A DNA stretch of 8,503 nucleotides from Phycisphaerales bacterium (GCA_020054055.1 JAGVLZ010000332.1:1-8503), one strand, 5' to 3'; shown: positions 1-6,620, counted from the stretch's first letter. The notes: generated from the letters alone by a model not told the origin. Made by a program: numbers and translations.

Positions 1-1
1 C

Positions 2-637
2 GTGCCCGATGTCGTCGTCGCCGGCGGAATCGTCGTCGATGCGATCGAGATCAAGGCTCAATCGGGCAAGCAGATCGACACCGCGATGAAGACCATCCCA
101 GAGCAACTCGAACCCTTCTTCGAGGTCCCCGTCGCCGGCCCCATCGACGTCCGCGGCCTCATCATCGCCATGAGCGGCACCGGCGCCGCCGCGAAGATCC
201 GCACCGGCGGCGTCACCCCTGAGGCTTTTCCGAAAGCAATCGAGATCGCACAGTTCATGATCGCCTGCGCCGCCGCGGACGTCCCCTTCAAGGCCACCGC
301 CGGCCTGCACCACCCCGTCCGCGCTGAGTATCCGCTCACCTACGAGAAGGGCTGCCCGCTCGGCGTGATGTACGGCTTCCTCAACGTCTTCACCGCCGCC
401 GCCTTCGCGCGCATCGGCTTCATCCCCGGCACGCGCCCCGCCGAGGCCGACCTCGTCACAGTCCTCGAAGAGACCAACCCGCGTGCCTTCATCTTCGACG
501 ACGGCGCGCTCACCTGGCGCGACAAGCGCATCGAGAACGCCCGCCTCGCCCGCGTCCGCGAAACGTTCGCGACAAGTTTCGGCTCCTGCTCATTCGAGGA
601 GCCGGTGAATGAGTTGAAGGGGATGGGGGTGGTATGA
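2..637 (+). CDS. Conserved protein of unknown function with GLHHP motif, C-terminal part
   Basis: The frame is open to the left edge, so the GTG at position 2 is probably an internal valine and the N-terminus is missing. The visible 211 residues contain blocks that look conserved: AKIRTGG (about residues 64-70), PFKATAGLHHPVR (about 95-107) and, near the end, FGSCSFEEPVNEL (about 193-205). I recall uncharacterised bacterial proteins with the same GLHHP and GSCSF-EP blocks, but cannot name an assigned function. Alternating hydrophobic strands and helices suggest a soluble alpha/beta fold, possibly a TIM barrel; that is inference. No signal peptide or membrane segment is visible in this part. 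The stop overlaps the start of the next gene (ATGA), and fahA follows 582 bp downstream, so a catabolic role linked to aromatic amino acid breakdown is possible but unproven. It is confidently a real gene; its function is unknown. Confidence 0.85.
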   Translation: MPDVVVAGGIVVDAIEIKAQSGKQIDTAMKTIPEQLEPFFEVPVAGPIDVRGLIIAMSGTGAAAKIRTGGVTPEAFPKAIEIAQFMIACAAADVPFKATAGLHHPVRAEYPLTYEKGCPLGVMYGFLNVFTAAAFARIGFIPGTRPAEADLVTVLEETNPRAFIFDDGALTWRDKRIENARLARVRETFATSFGSCSFEEPVNELKGMGVV

Positions 638-1194
638 ACGATCAGGGCAACAACAAAACCAAGCCGCGCAGCGGCGCGCAGCCTCCTCCCCCGCTCCCAG
701 CGGGGGAGGTGTCCGAGTCTTCGAGGACGGAGGGGGCGCGGCGTCCGCTGCGCACACGCGTCGCCGCCACGCAACGCTCAACCTCATTCGCCGCGGATCT
801 TCGCAAAGATATGTCGATACCGGAAGTGATCCTCTGGTCACGCCTCCGCGGCCACCATGTCGCCGGCCTCAAGTTCCGCCGCCAACACCCCCTCGGCCCC
901 TTCATCGCAGACTTCTACTGCCACGAGGCCGCGCTCGTTGTCGAGGTCGACGGTAAATGGACTCACGGCCGCGGCTCTCCACGAGATGATCACGGGCGTG
1001 ACGAATGGATGCGCGAGCGCGGATTGCATGTGCTGCAAGTCGCGGCGGCGAGTGTGAATGAAAGTGCCGCGGGAGTAGTCTTGTTGATCCCGCGAGTGGC
1101 GTTGGCGCGCCTCGCCGCTCTCGGACGCAGAGACACCCCCTCCGCCCTCGAAGACTCGGGAACCTCCCCCGGTAGGACCGGGGGAGGAGGCTAA
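634..1194 (+). CDS. DUF559-domain protein, Vsr-like putative endonuclease
   Basis: A 186-residue protein whose middle (about residues 50-152) matches the DUF559 family, relatives of the very-short-patch-repair (Vsr) and PD-(D/E)XK nuclease fold. Visible family marks are the helix with LRKDMSIPEVILWSRLR (56-72), KFRRQHPLGPFIADFY (80-95) with candidate metal ligand D93, the EVDG core with E104 and D106, H111, and R122/D123 followed by RERGLHVLQV. After VLQV the usual aromatic/Asn segment of the family is replaced by AAASVNES, a divergent feature. Substrate and activity are not established for most members. The start at 634 forms an ATGA overlap with the upstream stop and has a purine-rich stretch (617-632) before it; a GTG at 709 is an alternative. 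Residues about 17-35 and the last about 19 residues are translated from two inverted copies of a hairpin repeat, and the TAA stop comes directly after the right copy. The conserved core is sound; the termini look like by-products of the repeat. Confidence 0.85.
   Translation: MNDQGNNKTKPRSGAQPPPPLPAGEVSESSRTEGARRPLRTRVAATQRSTSFAADLRKDMSIPEVILWSRLRGHHVAGLKFRRQHPLGPFIADFYCHEAALVVEVDGKWTHGRGSPRDDHGRDEWMRERGLHVLQVAAASVNESAAGVVLLIPRVALARLAALGRRDTPSALEDSGTSPGRTGGGG
681..738 (+). repeat. Left copy of two-hairpin inverted repeat
   Basis: A 58-bp unit within the 5' part of the DUF559 gene. It holds a perfect 10-bp hairpin (arms 685-694 and 700-709, loop TCCCA), then a weaker stem (711-714 with 725-728), and ends in GGAGGGGGCG. 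It matches the reverse complement of 1134-1191 at 51 of 58 positions by hand alignment. Similarity may continue to about 747, where GCGTCCG is shared with the other arm after a 3-nt gap. The unit resembles the short GC-rich palindromic repeats with a CCTCC...GGAGG stem that are widespread in high-GC bacterial genomes. Confidence 0.85.
1134..1191 (-). repeat. Right copy of two-hairpin inverted repeat
   Basis: This is the inverted partner of the unit at 681-738. Its main hairpin has an 11-bp stem (1163-1173 with 1177-1187) and a 3-nt loop. It encodes the final 19 or so residues of the DUF559 protein in antisense orientation relative to the left copy, and the gene's stop codon follows at once. 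The hairpin ends 32 nt before the fahA start and lies 13 nt before the weak AGGA at 1201-1204, so it could influence fahA translation or mRNA stability. It has no T-run, so it is not a standard terminator. Confidence 0.85.
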
Positions 1195-1219
1195 AGGCAC
1201 AGGAACGGAAATAACCACC

Positions 1220-2596
1220 ATGCCCTACGAAATCAACGAAACACACGATCCCAACCTGAAATCCTGGGTTGAATCCGCGAACGATCCGGCGACGGATTTT
1301 CCGATTCAGAATCTGCCGTTCTGCGAGTTCGACACGCTCGCCGAAGGTGAAGAAGAGTTGGAAGGGTTGCCTAAAGATGGGGGAGTCGGAGTGCTGATCG
1401 GGGACCATGTGCTCTCGCTCGTATCGTGCGAGGCGGAGGGGCTGATCGAGAAAGAACTTGGTCGGTCGGATGAACTCGGTGATATTATGGACTTCGCATC
1501 GTTCTCTACTTCAACGCCCAGGATTCTCTCGCGTCTGAGGCGCGTCGTGAGTGGCATTCTCCGCAAGGACGGGAAGCGCATCGCGCGCCGCCCCGCCGCC
1601 AAGTCTCGCATACTTTATCGTCAGAGTGATGTCAGATTCAGCGAGATGATCGTTTGCAACTACACCGACTTCTACGCCTCGATCCACCACGCCACCACCG
1701 TCGGCGCCATGTTCCGACCCGACAACCCGCTCCTCCCCAACTACAAGTGGGTTCCCATCGGCTACCACGGCCGCGCATCTTCCATCGTCCCCAGCGGCAC
1801 GACCATCACCCGTCCCCGCGGCCAGACCAAGGCCGACGACGCCGCGGCTCCCACCTTCGGCCCATGCAAACTCCTCGACTACGAGATGGAAGTCGGCTTC
1901 TTCGTCGGCCGCGGCAATGATATCGGCGCACCCATCAACATCGAGCAGGCCGAGGACCACATCTTCGGCCTCTGCCTCGTCAATGACTGGTCCGCCCGCG
2001 ACATGCAAAAATGGGAATACCAGCCCCTCGGCCCATTCCTCGCCAAAAACTTCGCCACCACTGTCTCCCCCTACGTCGTCACGATGGAAGCCCTCGCCCC
2101 CTTCCGCTGCCCCGCGATGAAGCGCCCCGATGGCGACCCCGCACCGCTCCCCCACCTCTTCTCCGAGCGCGACCAGAAACTCGGCGGCATCGACATCACT
2201 CTCGAAGTCTTCCTCACTTCCAAGCAGATGCGCGACCGAAACCTCTCCCCCATCCGCCTCTCCAAGGGCTCCTTCAAGGACATGTACTGGACCATCGCGC
2301 AACTCCTCACCCACCACGCCTCCAACGGCTGCAACATGCAGCCCGGCGACCTCCTCGCCAGCGGCACCATCAGCGGCCAATCCCCCGACTCCCGCGGCTG
2401 CCTCCTCGAACTCACATGGGACGGCCCGGGCAAGCCACGCAAACCGATCGAACTCCCCACGGGCGAAAAGCGCACCTTCCTCGAAGACGGCGATGAGGTC
2501 ATCATGAAGGGCTACTGCGAGCGCGAAGGATTCCGCCGCATCGGCTTCGGTGAATGCCGCGGCATCATCGCGCCCGCCCCCGGAAGCGCCCGATAA
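1220..2596 (+). CDS. fahA: Fumarylacetoacetase
   Basis: This enzyme hydrolyses fumarylacetoacetate to fumarate and acetoacetate, the last step of tyrosine/phenylalanine degradation through homogentisate, in the cytoplasm. The 458-residue protein has an N-terminal SH3-like domain (about 1-140) and the catalytic FAH domain (about 145-455). Counterparts of the mammalian active-site residues are visible: D150 and H157 in TDFYASIHHA, R166, Y182 in GYHGRASS, E222 and E224 in YEMEVGFF, D256, R260 and Q263 in NDWSARDMQ, K276 in LAKNF, and E397 in CLLELTW. The metal ligands are D150, E222, E224 and D256. It is slightly longer than many homologues. The ATG at 1220 has only a weak AGGA 15 nt upstream and follows a strong hairpin. 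Codons up to about residue 145 are mixed and often end in G, T or A; after that they are almost all C-ending, a sharp change inside one gene. Homogentisate dioxygenase and maleylacetoacetate isomerase are not in the window. Confidence 0.96.
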   Translation: MPYEINETHDPNLKSWVESANDPATDFPIQNLPFCEFDTLAEGEEELEGLPKDGGVGVLIGDHVLSLVSCEAEGLIEKELGRSDELGDIMDFASFSTSTPRILSRLRRVVSGILRKDGKRIARRPAAKSRILYRQSDVRFSEMIVCNYTDFYASIHHATTVGAMFRPDNPLLPNYKWVPIGYHGRASSIVPSGTTITRPRGQTKADDAAAPTFGPCKLLDYEMEVGFFVGRGNDIGAPINIEQAEDHIFGLCLVNDWSARDMQKWEYQPLGPFLAKNFATTVSPYVVTMEALAPFRCPAMKRPDGDPAPLPHLFSERDQKLGGIDITLEVFLTSKQMRDRNLSPIRLSKGSFKDMYWTIAQLLTHHASNGCNMQPGDLLASGTISGQSPDSRGCLLELTWDGPGKPRKPIELPTGEKRTFLEDGDEVIMKGYCEREGFRRIGFGECRGIIAPAPGSAR

Positions 2597-2684
2597 CAGA
2601 GCCCCAAGCGCCAGCGCCGGGATTCAGCCGCTCATCTTTCCCGCCGATGAAACCTGCATCAGCGTGCCCCCTGAAGGGCGCCGC

Positions 2685-2689
2685 AGGAG
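2685..2689 (+). promoter_or_regulatory. Shine-Dalgarno AGGAG deciding the carbonic anhydrase start
   Basis: AGGAG lies 7 nt before the ATG at 2697. It settles the start against an in-frame upstream ATG at 2550, which lies inside fahA and would put about 49 non-homologous residues in front of the signal peptide. Confidence 0.8.
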
Positions 2690-2696
2690 CATCGCC

Positions 2697-3623
2697 ATGA
2701 ACCAGACCCGTCCCATCGCCATCGCCTCTCTGCTCGCGCTCGTCGTCACCCCGATCCCCGCGGGCCAGAACGCGCACGACGCCGCAGCGAACGCGCCCAC
2801 TCCTGATCAGGCCTGGCTCATGCTCCGCGAGGGCAACGCGCGGTTCGCCTCGGGCAACGTCGAGAACCCGAACTCCGACGCCGCGCGCCGCGCGGAAGTC
2901 GCCGAGGGGCAGCATCCCTTCGCCGTCATCCTCTCCTGCTCCGACTCGCGCGTGCCAACCGAGCGCCTCTTCGACCGCGGCATTGGCGATCTCTTTGTCA
3001 TCCGCGTCGCGGGCAACGTCTCCGACACGGATGAGGTCGGCACCATCGAGTACGGCGCGGGACACCTGCACTCGCCGCTCGTCGTCGTCATGGGCCACAC
3101 CTCCTGCGGCGCGGTGAAGGCCGTCGCCACCGGCGCGGAAGTCCACGGCTCCATCCCCGGCCTCGTCGATAACATCATCCCCGCGGTGGAATGGGTGCGG
3201 AAGAACCGGCCGGGGCTCGCGGGAGATGAACTCATCAACGCCTCGATCGAAGCCAACGTCTGGCGCAGCATCGACGACCTCTTCACCGAGAGCGAAGAGG
3301 TCCGCGGCCTCGTTCAATCGAATAAACTCAAGGTCGTCGGAGCGGTGTACGACCTCGCCTCGGGCAAGGTCCGCTGGCTGGGCGAGCACCCCTATCAGGA
3401 CCGCTTGCTCACACGCCCGATCGGTATCGAGACGCCGCACGCGCAGAATGCGCCCGAGCCGAGCGCGCCGCAACCGATGCTCACTCCCGCCGCCCCCATG
3501 CCGACCGAGCAGGCTCATCAGGACGAGAAACCAATGAAGCCCAACCCGACCAACAGCACCAGCCCGACGCACAAGACCGCTGACGCTCCGACCCACGGCG
3601 GCGGGCACGATCCTCATCGCTGA
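2697..3623 (+). CDS. Exported beta-class carbonic anhydrase
   Basis: A zinc enzyme interconverting CO2 and bicarbonate, 308 residues from the chosen start. Residues 1 to about 23 look like a signal peptide: R5, then a hydrophobic run IAIASLLALVV, then PIPAG before polar sequence. It is therefore probably periplasmic, whereas many bacterial beta-CAs are cytoplasmic. The catalytic domain spans about 36-230. The zinc ligands are C81, H134 and C137; D83 and R85 of CSDSRVP form the conserved Asp-Arg pair, and HTSCGAV carries the second ligand pair. The domain ends with GAVYDLASGKVRWLG, common in the family. A tail of about 65 residues (243-308) is rich in Pro, Thr, Ala and His and ends HGGGHDPHR; it is predicted disordered and could bind metal. 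The gene has its own strong ribosome binding site 100 bp after fahA, with no terminator between them, so read-through is possible, although no functional link to FahA is apparent. Confidence 0.93.
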   Translation: MNQTRPIAIASLLALVVTPIPAGQNAHDAAANAPTPDQAWLMLREGNARFASGNVENPNSDAARRAEVAEGQHPFAVILSCSDSRVPTERLFDRGIGDLFVIRVAGNVSDTDEVGTIEYGAGHLHSPLVVVMGHTSCGAVKAVATGAEVHGSIPGLVDNIIPAVEWVRKNRPGLAGDELINASIEANVWRSIDDLFTESEEVRGLVQSNKLKVVGAVYDLASGKVRWLGEHPYQDRLLTRPIGIETPHAQNAPEPSAPQPMLTPAAPMPTEQAHQDEKPMKPNPTNSTSPTHKTADAPTHGGGHDPHR

Positions 3624-3656
3624 GACTGACCAGAGCCGCTTCTCGGACCAAAAACC

Positions 3657-3685
3657 TCCCGATTTCGGGATATCTGCCGATTTCG
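3657..3685. repeat. Small palindrome plus 9-bp direct repeat in the intergenic region
   Basis: The 166-bp gap 3624-3789 contains a 14-bp palindrome TCCCGATTTCGGGA (3657-3670, two-base centre TT). It overlaps the first of two direct copies of CCGATTTCG (3659-3667 and 3677-3685), 18 bp apart. It could be the 3' hairpin of the carbonic anhydrase mRNA, although no T-run follows, or a binding site upstream of the metallopeptidase. No confident -35/-10 pair is visible in the rest of the gap. Confidence 0.45.
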
Positions 3686-3776
3686 CTGGTATCCACCCCA
3701 ATCCGGCTTAGTTTGTAGGAGCCGGAACACACCCCGGACGGCGTTCGTGCGCGCCGGGTGAGACTGTTTCGCGCTG

Positions 3777-3782
3777 GGAGAG
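3777..3782 (+). promoter_or_regulatory. Shine-Dalgarno GGAGAG of the metallopeptidase gene
   Basis: GGAGAG ends 7 nt before the ATG at 3790, the start that yields a signal peptide. A nearer ATG at 3783 is in another frame and directly abuts the purine stretch, leaving no spacing for initiation. Confidence 0.7.
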
Positions 3783-3789
3783 ATGCGAG

Positions 3790-6597
3790 ATGAAATCGAT
3801 CGTGAACACGTTGGGGACTGGGGTTCTGCTTTGCTTTTCAGGTTTGGCCGCGGGCGCGCCGGATCGGCTGCCGACCGCAGCGCTCGAACTGATACAAAAG
3901 TATCCGGGCGTCCGCACCGAGACGATCGGGGACCGGGTCTCGATGGTCTACGGCCGGCCGATGAACAAGGCCGCGACGGCGCTCGCCGCCGCTGACGCTT
4001 TCGTCGCGGAAGACGCCGCGGTCTTCGGCGCGGGCCGACCTACGGTTTCCCTTTCGCGCGTCAACGAACTTATGTCGAGCAACTCGACCGTGGTGGTGTA
4101 CGACCAGACACTCGACGGCCTGCCCGTCGAGCGCGGCGTGGTCCGCGTCGTCGTCAAGGGAACGCTCGAAGGCCAGGTGGTCGCGATGGCGAACGCGCGC
4201 CTCGCCGCGACCCCCGAAGGCGGATTCCGCCCCGATCGGCTCGATGCGCAGCAGGCAATCGCCGCCGTCACCGCGCTGCCGGAGTTCGCCGCGATGCAGG
4301 AGTTCGGCGTGCCGACGATGGTCGTCTACGCCGGCGAAGGCGATGAGGTGCGGGGCGTCGAAGCCGTTCGCGCATGGAAGTTCTGGGGCGCCGGCGCCGG
4401 CGTCGGCGCCGTGCCGTTGAAGCGAACATTCTTCGTCGACGCGTCAAACGGCAACCTCGCCTTCGCCCGCGATGCGATCCTCCACGGAACACAGGATGTC
4501 AGCGGCACCGTCAAGGGCTGGGGATCGCCCGGCCTGCTGCCCGACCTCACCGCCAATCCGCCGGCACTCCTCGACATGCCCGAAATTCGTGCCACGATTA
4601 CCGGCGGGAACAACGCCCTCGCCGACGTCGCGGGCGCGTTCGTCATCAACAACGCGCTGGGCGGCCCGCTCACCGTCACATCGACCGTCGCCCAGGGCCG
4701 CTGGGTCGCCGTTCAGAACGACATGGGCGCCGAACTCTCCGCGAGCGCAGCGGGCATCACCCCGCCCGGCCCCGCGAACATCATCCTCAACCCCACGCCG
4801 GGCGGCCAAAACTCCCAGACAACCTCGCAGGTCAACGCCTTCGTCCACCAGACGCTCGCCCACAACTACTTCCGCGACCGAGCGCCTTCCTTCATCGGCC
4901 TCGACATCGTCGTCCCCGCGAACGTCAACCTCAACGACACCTGCAACGCCTTCTTCGACACCATCTCGCTCACCACCAACTTCTTCGTCACGGGCGTCCA
5001 CCCGACCCAACCCTCCATCACCTGCGTCAACTCCGCCTACAGCAGCGTCGTCGCCCACGAATACGGCCACTTCATCGTGAACCGTCTCGACCTCGCGCAA
5101 GGCGCCTTCGGCGAGGGCTATTCCGACACCGTCGCCATGATGGTCTACGACGACGGGATCATCGCCCGCAACTTCCGCATGAACGACGGCAGCCCCATCC
5201 GCAACCCGGAAGCCGCGAACATCCAGTACCCATGCTCCGGCTCCTGCGGCGGAGCCCCCCACTGCTGCGGCCAGATCATCGGCGGCGTCGTCTGGGACAT
5301 GCGCAACAACTTCGTCACCGCCTACGGCCAGCCGACCGGCATCGAACTCCTCCGACAACTTCACGTCGACTGGTCCCAGATCACCGGTGGCGGCATCGGC
5401 GTCAACTCCGCCCACCCCCAGACCGCCGTCGAATGGCTCACCGTCGACGACAACGACGCCGACCTCAACAACGGCACGCCGAACTACGCCCTCATCTGCG
5501 AAGCCTTCGGCCAGCACAGCATCGCCTGCCCGGCCGTGGTTCTCATCGACTTTGTCTACCCCTCCGGCCAACCCGCCACTGTCTCACCGTTCGGTACCAC
5601 CACACTCCAGGTCGACGTCGTCCCGGTGAGCGGCGCGCCGGAACCCGGCACCGGCGTCTTCTTCTACAACGTCAACGGTGGCGCTTTCACCTCCATCCCG
5701 ATGACAGAAACTTCGCCGAACTCCTACGAAGTCAACTTCCCCGCGACTCCCTGCGGCTCGGCCATCGGATACTACGTGCAGGCCGGAATCCAGGGCGGCG
5801 GGCTGGATCAAGACCCCTTCAACGCCCCGATTGAATCCTTCGGTGCCGTTTCTGCGACGGGCCTCGTGACCACGGTGGACTCCGCGGAATCGAACACCGG
5901 ATGGAACCTCAGCGCTCCGGGCGATACCGCCTCAACCGGCCAGTGGGTCTTCGGCAATCCGAACGGCACCGCCGCCCAGCCCGAAGACGATCAGACAACC
6001 GACCCCGGCGTGAACTGCTTCTTCACCGGCCAAGGCACGCCGGGCGGAACGCTGGGCGAAGCGGACGTCGACGGCGGGATCACGACCCTCCTCTCGCCCG
6101 TCATCGACCTCAGCGCCACACCGGGCGCCACCATCTCCTACTGGCGCTGGTACTCCAACGACACGGGAGGCGATCCGAACAACGACACCTTCGATATCGC
6201 CATCACCAACGACGGCACCAACTTCGTCGCCGTCGAAACCATCGGCCCGGCGGGCATCGAAGCCAGCGGCGGATGGTTCTTCCACTCCTTCGTCGTCTCC
6301 AACTTTGTCGCGCACTCTTCGACTGTCCGCGTGCGATTCATCGCGAGCGACCTCTCGACCGGCTCGCTTATCGAAGCGGCGATCGATGATTTCCGCGTCG
6401 AAACCGTCGAGTGCGCCCCGCCCCCGGGCTGCCTGGGCGATGCCAACCTCGACGGCGAGGTGAACTTTCTCGACGTCACCACCGTCCTCGCCAACTTCGG
6501 AGGCGCCGGGCCTCAGGGCGACGCGGACTTCGACGGCGATGTGGACTTCAGCGACGTCACCACCGTGCTCGCCAACTTCCTCGCCGTCTGCGAGTGA
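3790..6597 (+). CDS. Secreted HExxH metallopeptidase with dockerin-like tail
   Basis: A 935-residue secreted protein. Residues 1-23 form a signal peptide (hydrophobic GVLLCFSGLA, cleavage likely after AGA). About 24-230 resembles the FTP/PepSY-type propeptide of thermolysin-like and fungalysin enzymes. The catalytic domain, about 330-580, has H423-E424-Y-G-H427 and, 15 residues on, E442 in GEGYSD, matching the gluzincin arrangement and closest in style to family M36, which has GEGWSD. A cysteine-rich insert lies at about 481-493 (C482, C486, C492, C493). Residues about 585-690 and 695-873 look like beta-sandwich modules; the second, with TLLSPVIDLS and IDDFRVE, resembles jelly-roll/MAM-like domains appended to secreted peptidases. 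Residues 883-930 form two dockerin-like calcium loops. The role is presumably extracellular or surface protein degradation; the substrate is unknown. A terminator follows 24 bp after the stop. Codons shift from mixed to strongly C-ending after about 500 bp. Peptidase fold and secretion are well supported; exact family assignment is tentative. Confidence 0.88.
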   Translation: MKSIVNTLGTGVLLCFSGLAAGAPDRLPTAALELIQKYPGVRTETIGDRVSMVYGRPMNKAATALAAADAFVAEDAAVFGAGRPTVSLSRVNELMSSNSTVVVYDQTLDGLPVERGVVRVVVKGTLEGQVVAMANARLAATPEGGFRPDRLDAQQAIAAVTALPEFAAMQEFGVPTMVVYAGEGDEVRGVEAVRAWKFWGAGAGVGAVPLKRTFFVDASNGNLAFARDAILHGTQDVSGTVKGWGSPGLLPDLTANPPALLDMPEIRATITGGNNALADVAGAFVINNALGGPLTVTSTVAQGRWVAVQNDMGAELSASAAGITPPGPANIILNPTPGGQNSQTTSQVNAFVHQTLAHNYFRDRAPSFIGLDIVVPANVNLNDTCNAFFDTISLTTNFFVTGVHPTQPSITCVNSAYSSVVAHEYGHFIVNRLDLAQGAFGEGYSDTVAMMVYDDGIIARNFRMNDGSPIRNPEAANIQYPCSGSCGGAPHCCGQIIGGVVWDMRNNFVTAYGQPTGIELLRQLHVDWSQITGGGIGVNSAHPQTAVEWLTVDDNDADLNNGTPNYALICEAFGQHSIACPAVVLIDFVYPSGQPATVSPFGTTTLQVDVVPVSGAPEPGTGVFFYNVNGGAFTSIPMTETSPNSYEVNFPATPCGSAIGYYVQAGIQGGGLDQDPFNAPIESFGAVSATGLVTTVDSAESNTGWNLSAPGDTASTGQWVFGNPNGTAAQPEDDQTTDPGVNCFFTGQGTPGGTLGEADVDGGITTLLSPVIDLSATPGATISYWRWYSNDTGGDPNNDTFDIAITNDGTNFVAVETIGPAGIEASGGWFFHSFVVSNFVAHSSTVRVRFIASDLSTGSLIEAAIDDFRVETVECAPPPGCLGDANLDGEVNFLDVTTVLANFGGAGPQGDADFDGDVDFSDVTTVLANFLAVCE
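6436..6579 (+). repeat. Tandem dockerin-like calcium-loop repeat (coding)
   Basis: Two copies lie at the 3' end of the peptidase gene: residues 883-904 and 910-930. Each has the EF-loop pattern D-x-N/D-x-D-G-x-V-x-x-x-D (D884, N886, D888, D895; D911, D913, D915, D922) followed by VTTVLANF. At DNA level 6472-6498 and 6553-6579 are identical at 26 of 27 positions, suggesting a recent duplication or gene conversion between the repeats. Confidence 0.88.
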
Positions 6598-6620
6598 GAT
6601 GCACGGAAACCGATGAACGA

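Larger units (their letters stand above)
681..1191 (+). mobile_element. Candidate inverted-repeat-bounded unit carrying DUF559 gene
   Basis: Two 58-bp inverted arms enclose about 395 bp that encode the whole conserved core of the DUF559 protein. There is no transposase, and no target-site duplication is evident directly outside the arms (GCGCA on the left, TAAAG on the right). It may be a non-autonomous element, or a DUF559 gene that has recruited or been flanked by a dispersed repeat. The position between two genes that could otherwise be neighbours fits an insertion. Mobility is inference only. Confidence 0.4.

Noticed and set aside
676..1196. Target-site duplication around the inverted-repeat unit
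   Set aside because: Bases directly outside the arms (GCGCA and TAAAG) do not match, so there is no direct sign of transposase-type insertion.
2550..2696. Upstream in-frame ATG at 2550 as the carbonic anhydrase start
   Set aside because: It lies within fahA, has no ribosome binding site, and would bury the signal peptide; the ATG at 2697 has AGGAG 7 nt upstream.
3783..3995. Short frame starting at the ATG at 3783
   Set aside because: It overlaps the signal peptide region of the peptidase in another frame, has no proper ribosome binding site spacing and a composition typical of a shadow frame.
4382..4413. GGCGCC-rich simple repeat in the peptidase gene
   Set aside because: It encodes a short Gly/Ala/Val linker within the propeptide and is expected from base composition.
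4444..5571. Long antisense reading frame opposite the metallopeptidase
   Set aside because: Its composition is Val/Asp/Gly/Ala-rich without recognisable motifs and mirrors the C-ending codons of the sense gene.
4374..5834. Long +1/+2-frame reading frame (486 codons) inside the metallopeptidase gene
   Set aside because: Its translation is an Arg/His/Pro-rich low-complexity string, the usual shadow of a high-GC gene with C-ending codons; the peptidase frame has motifs and domains.
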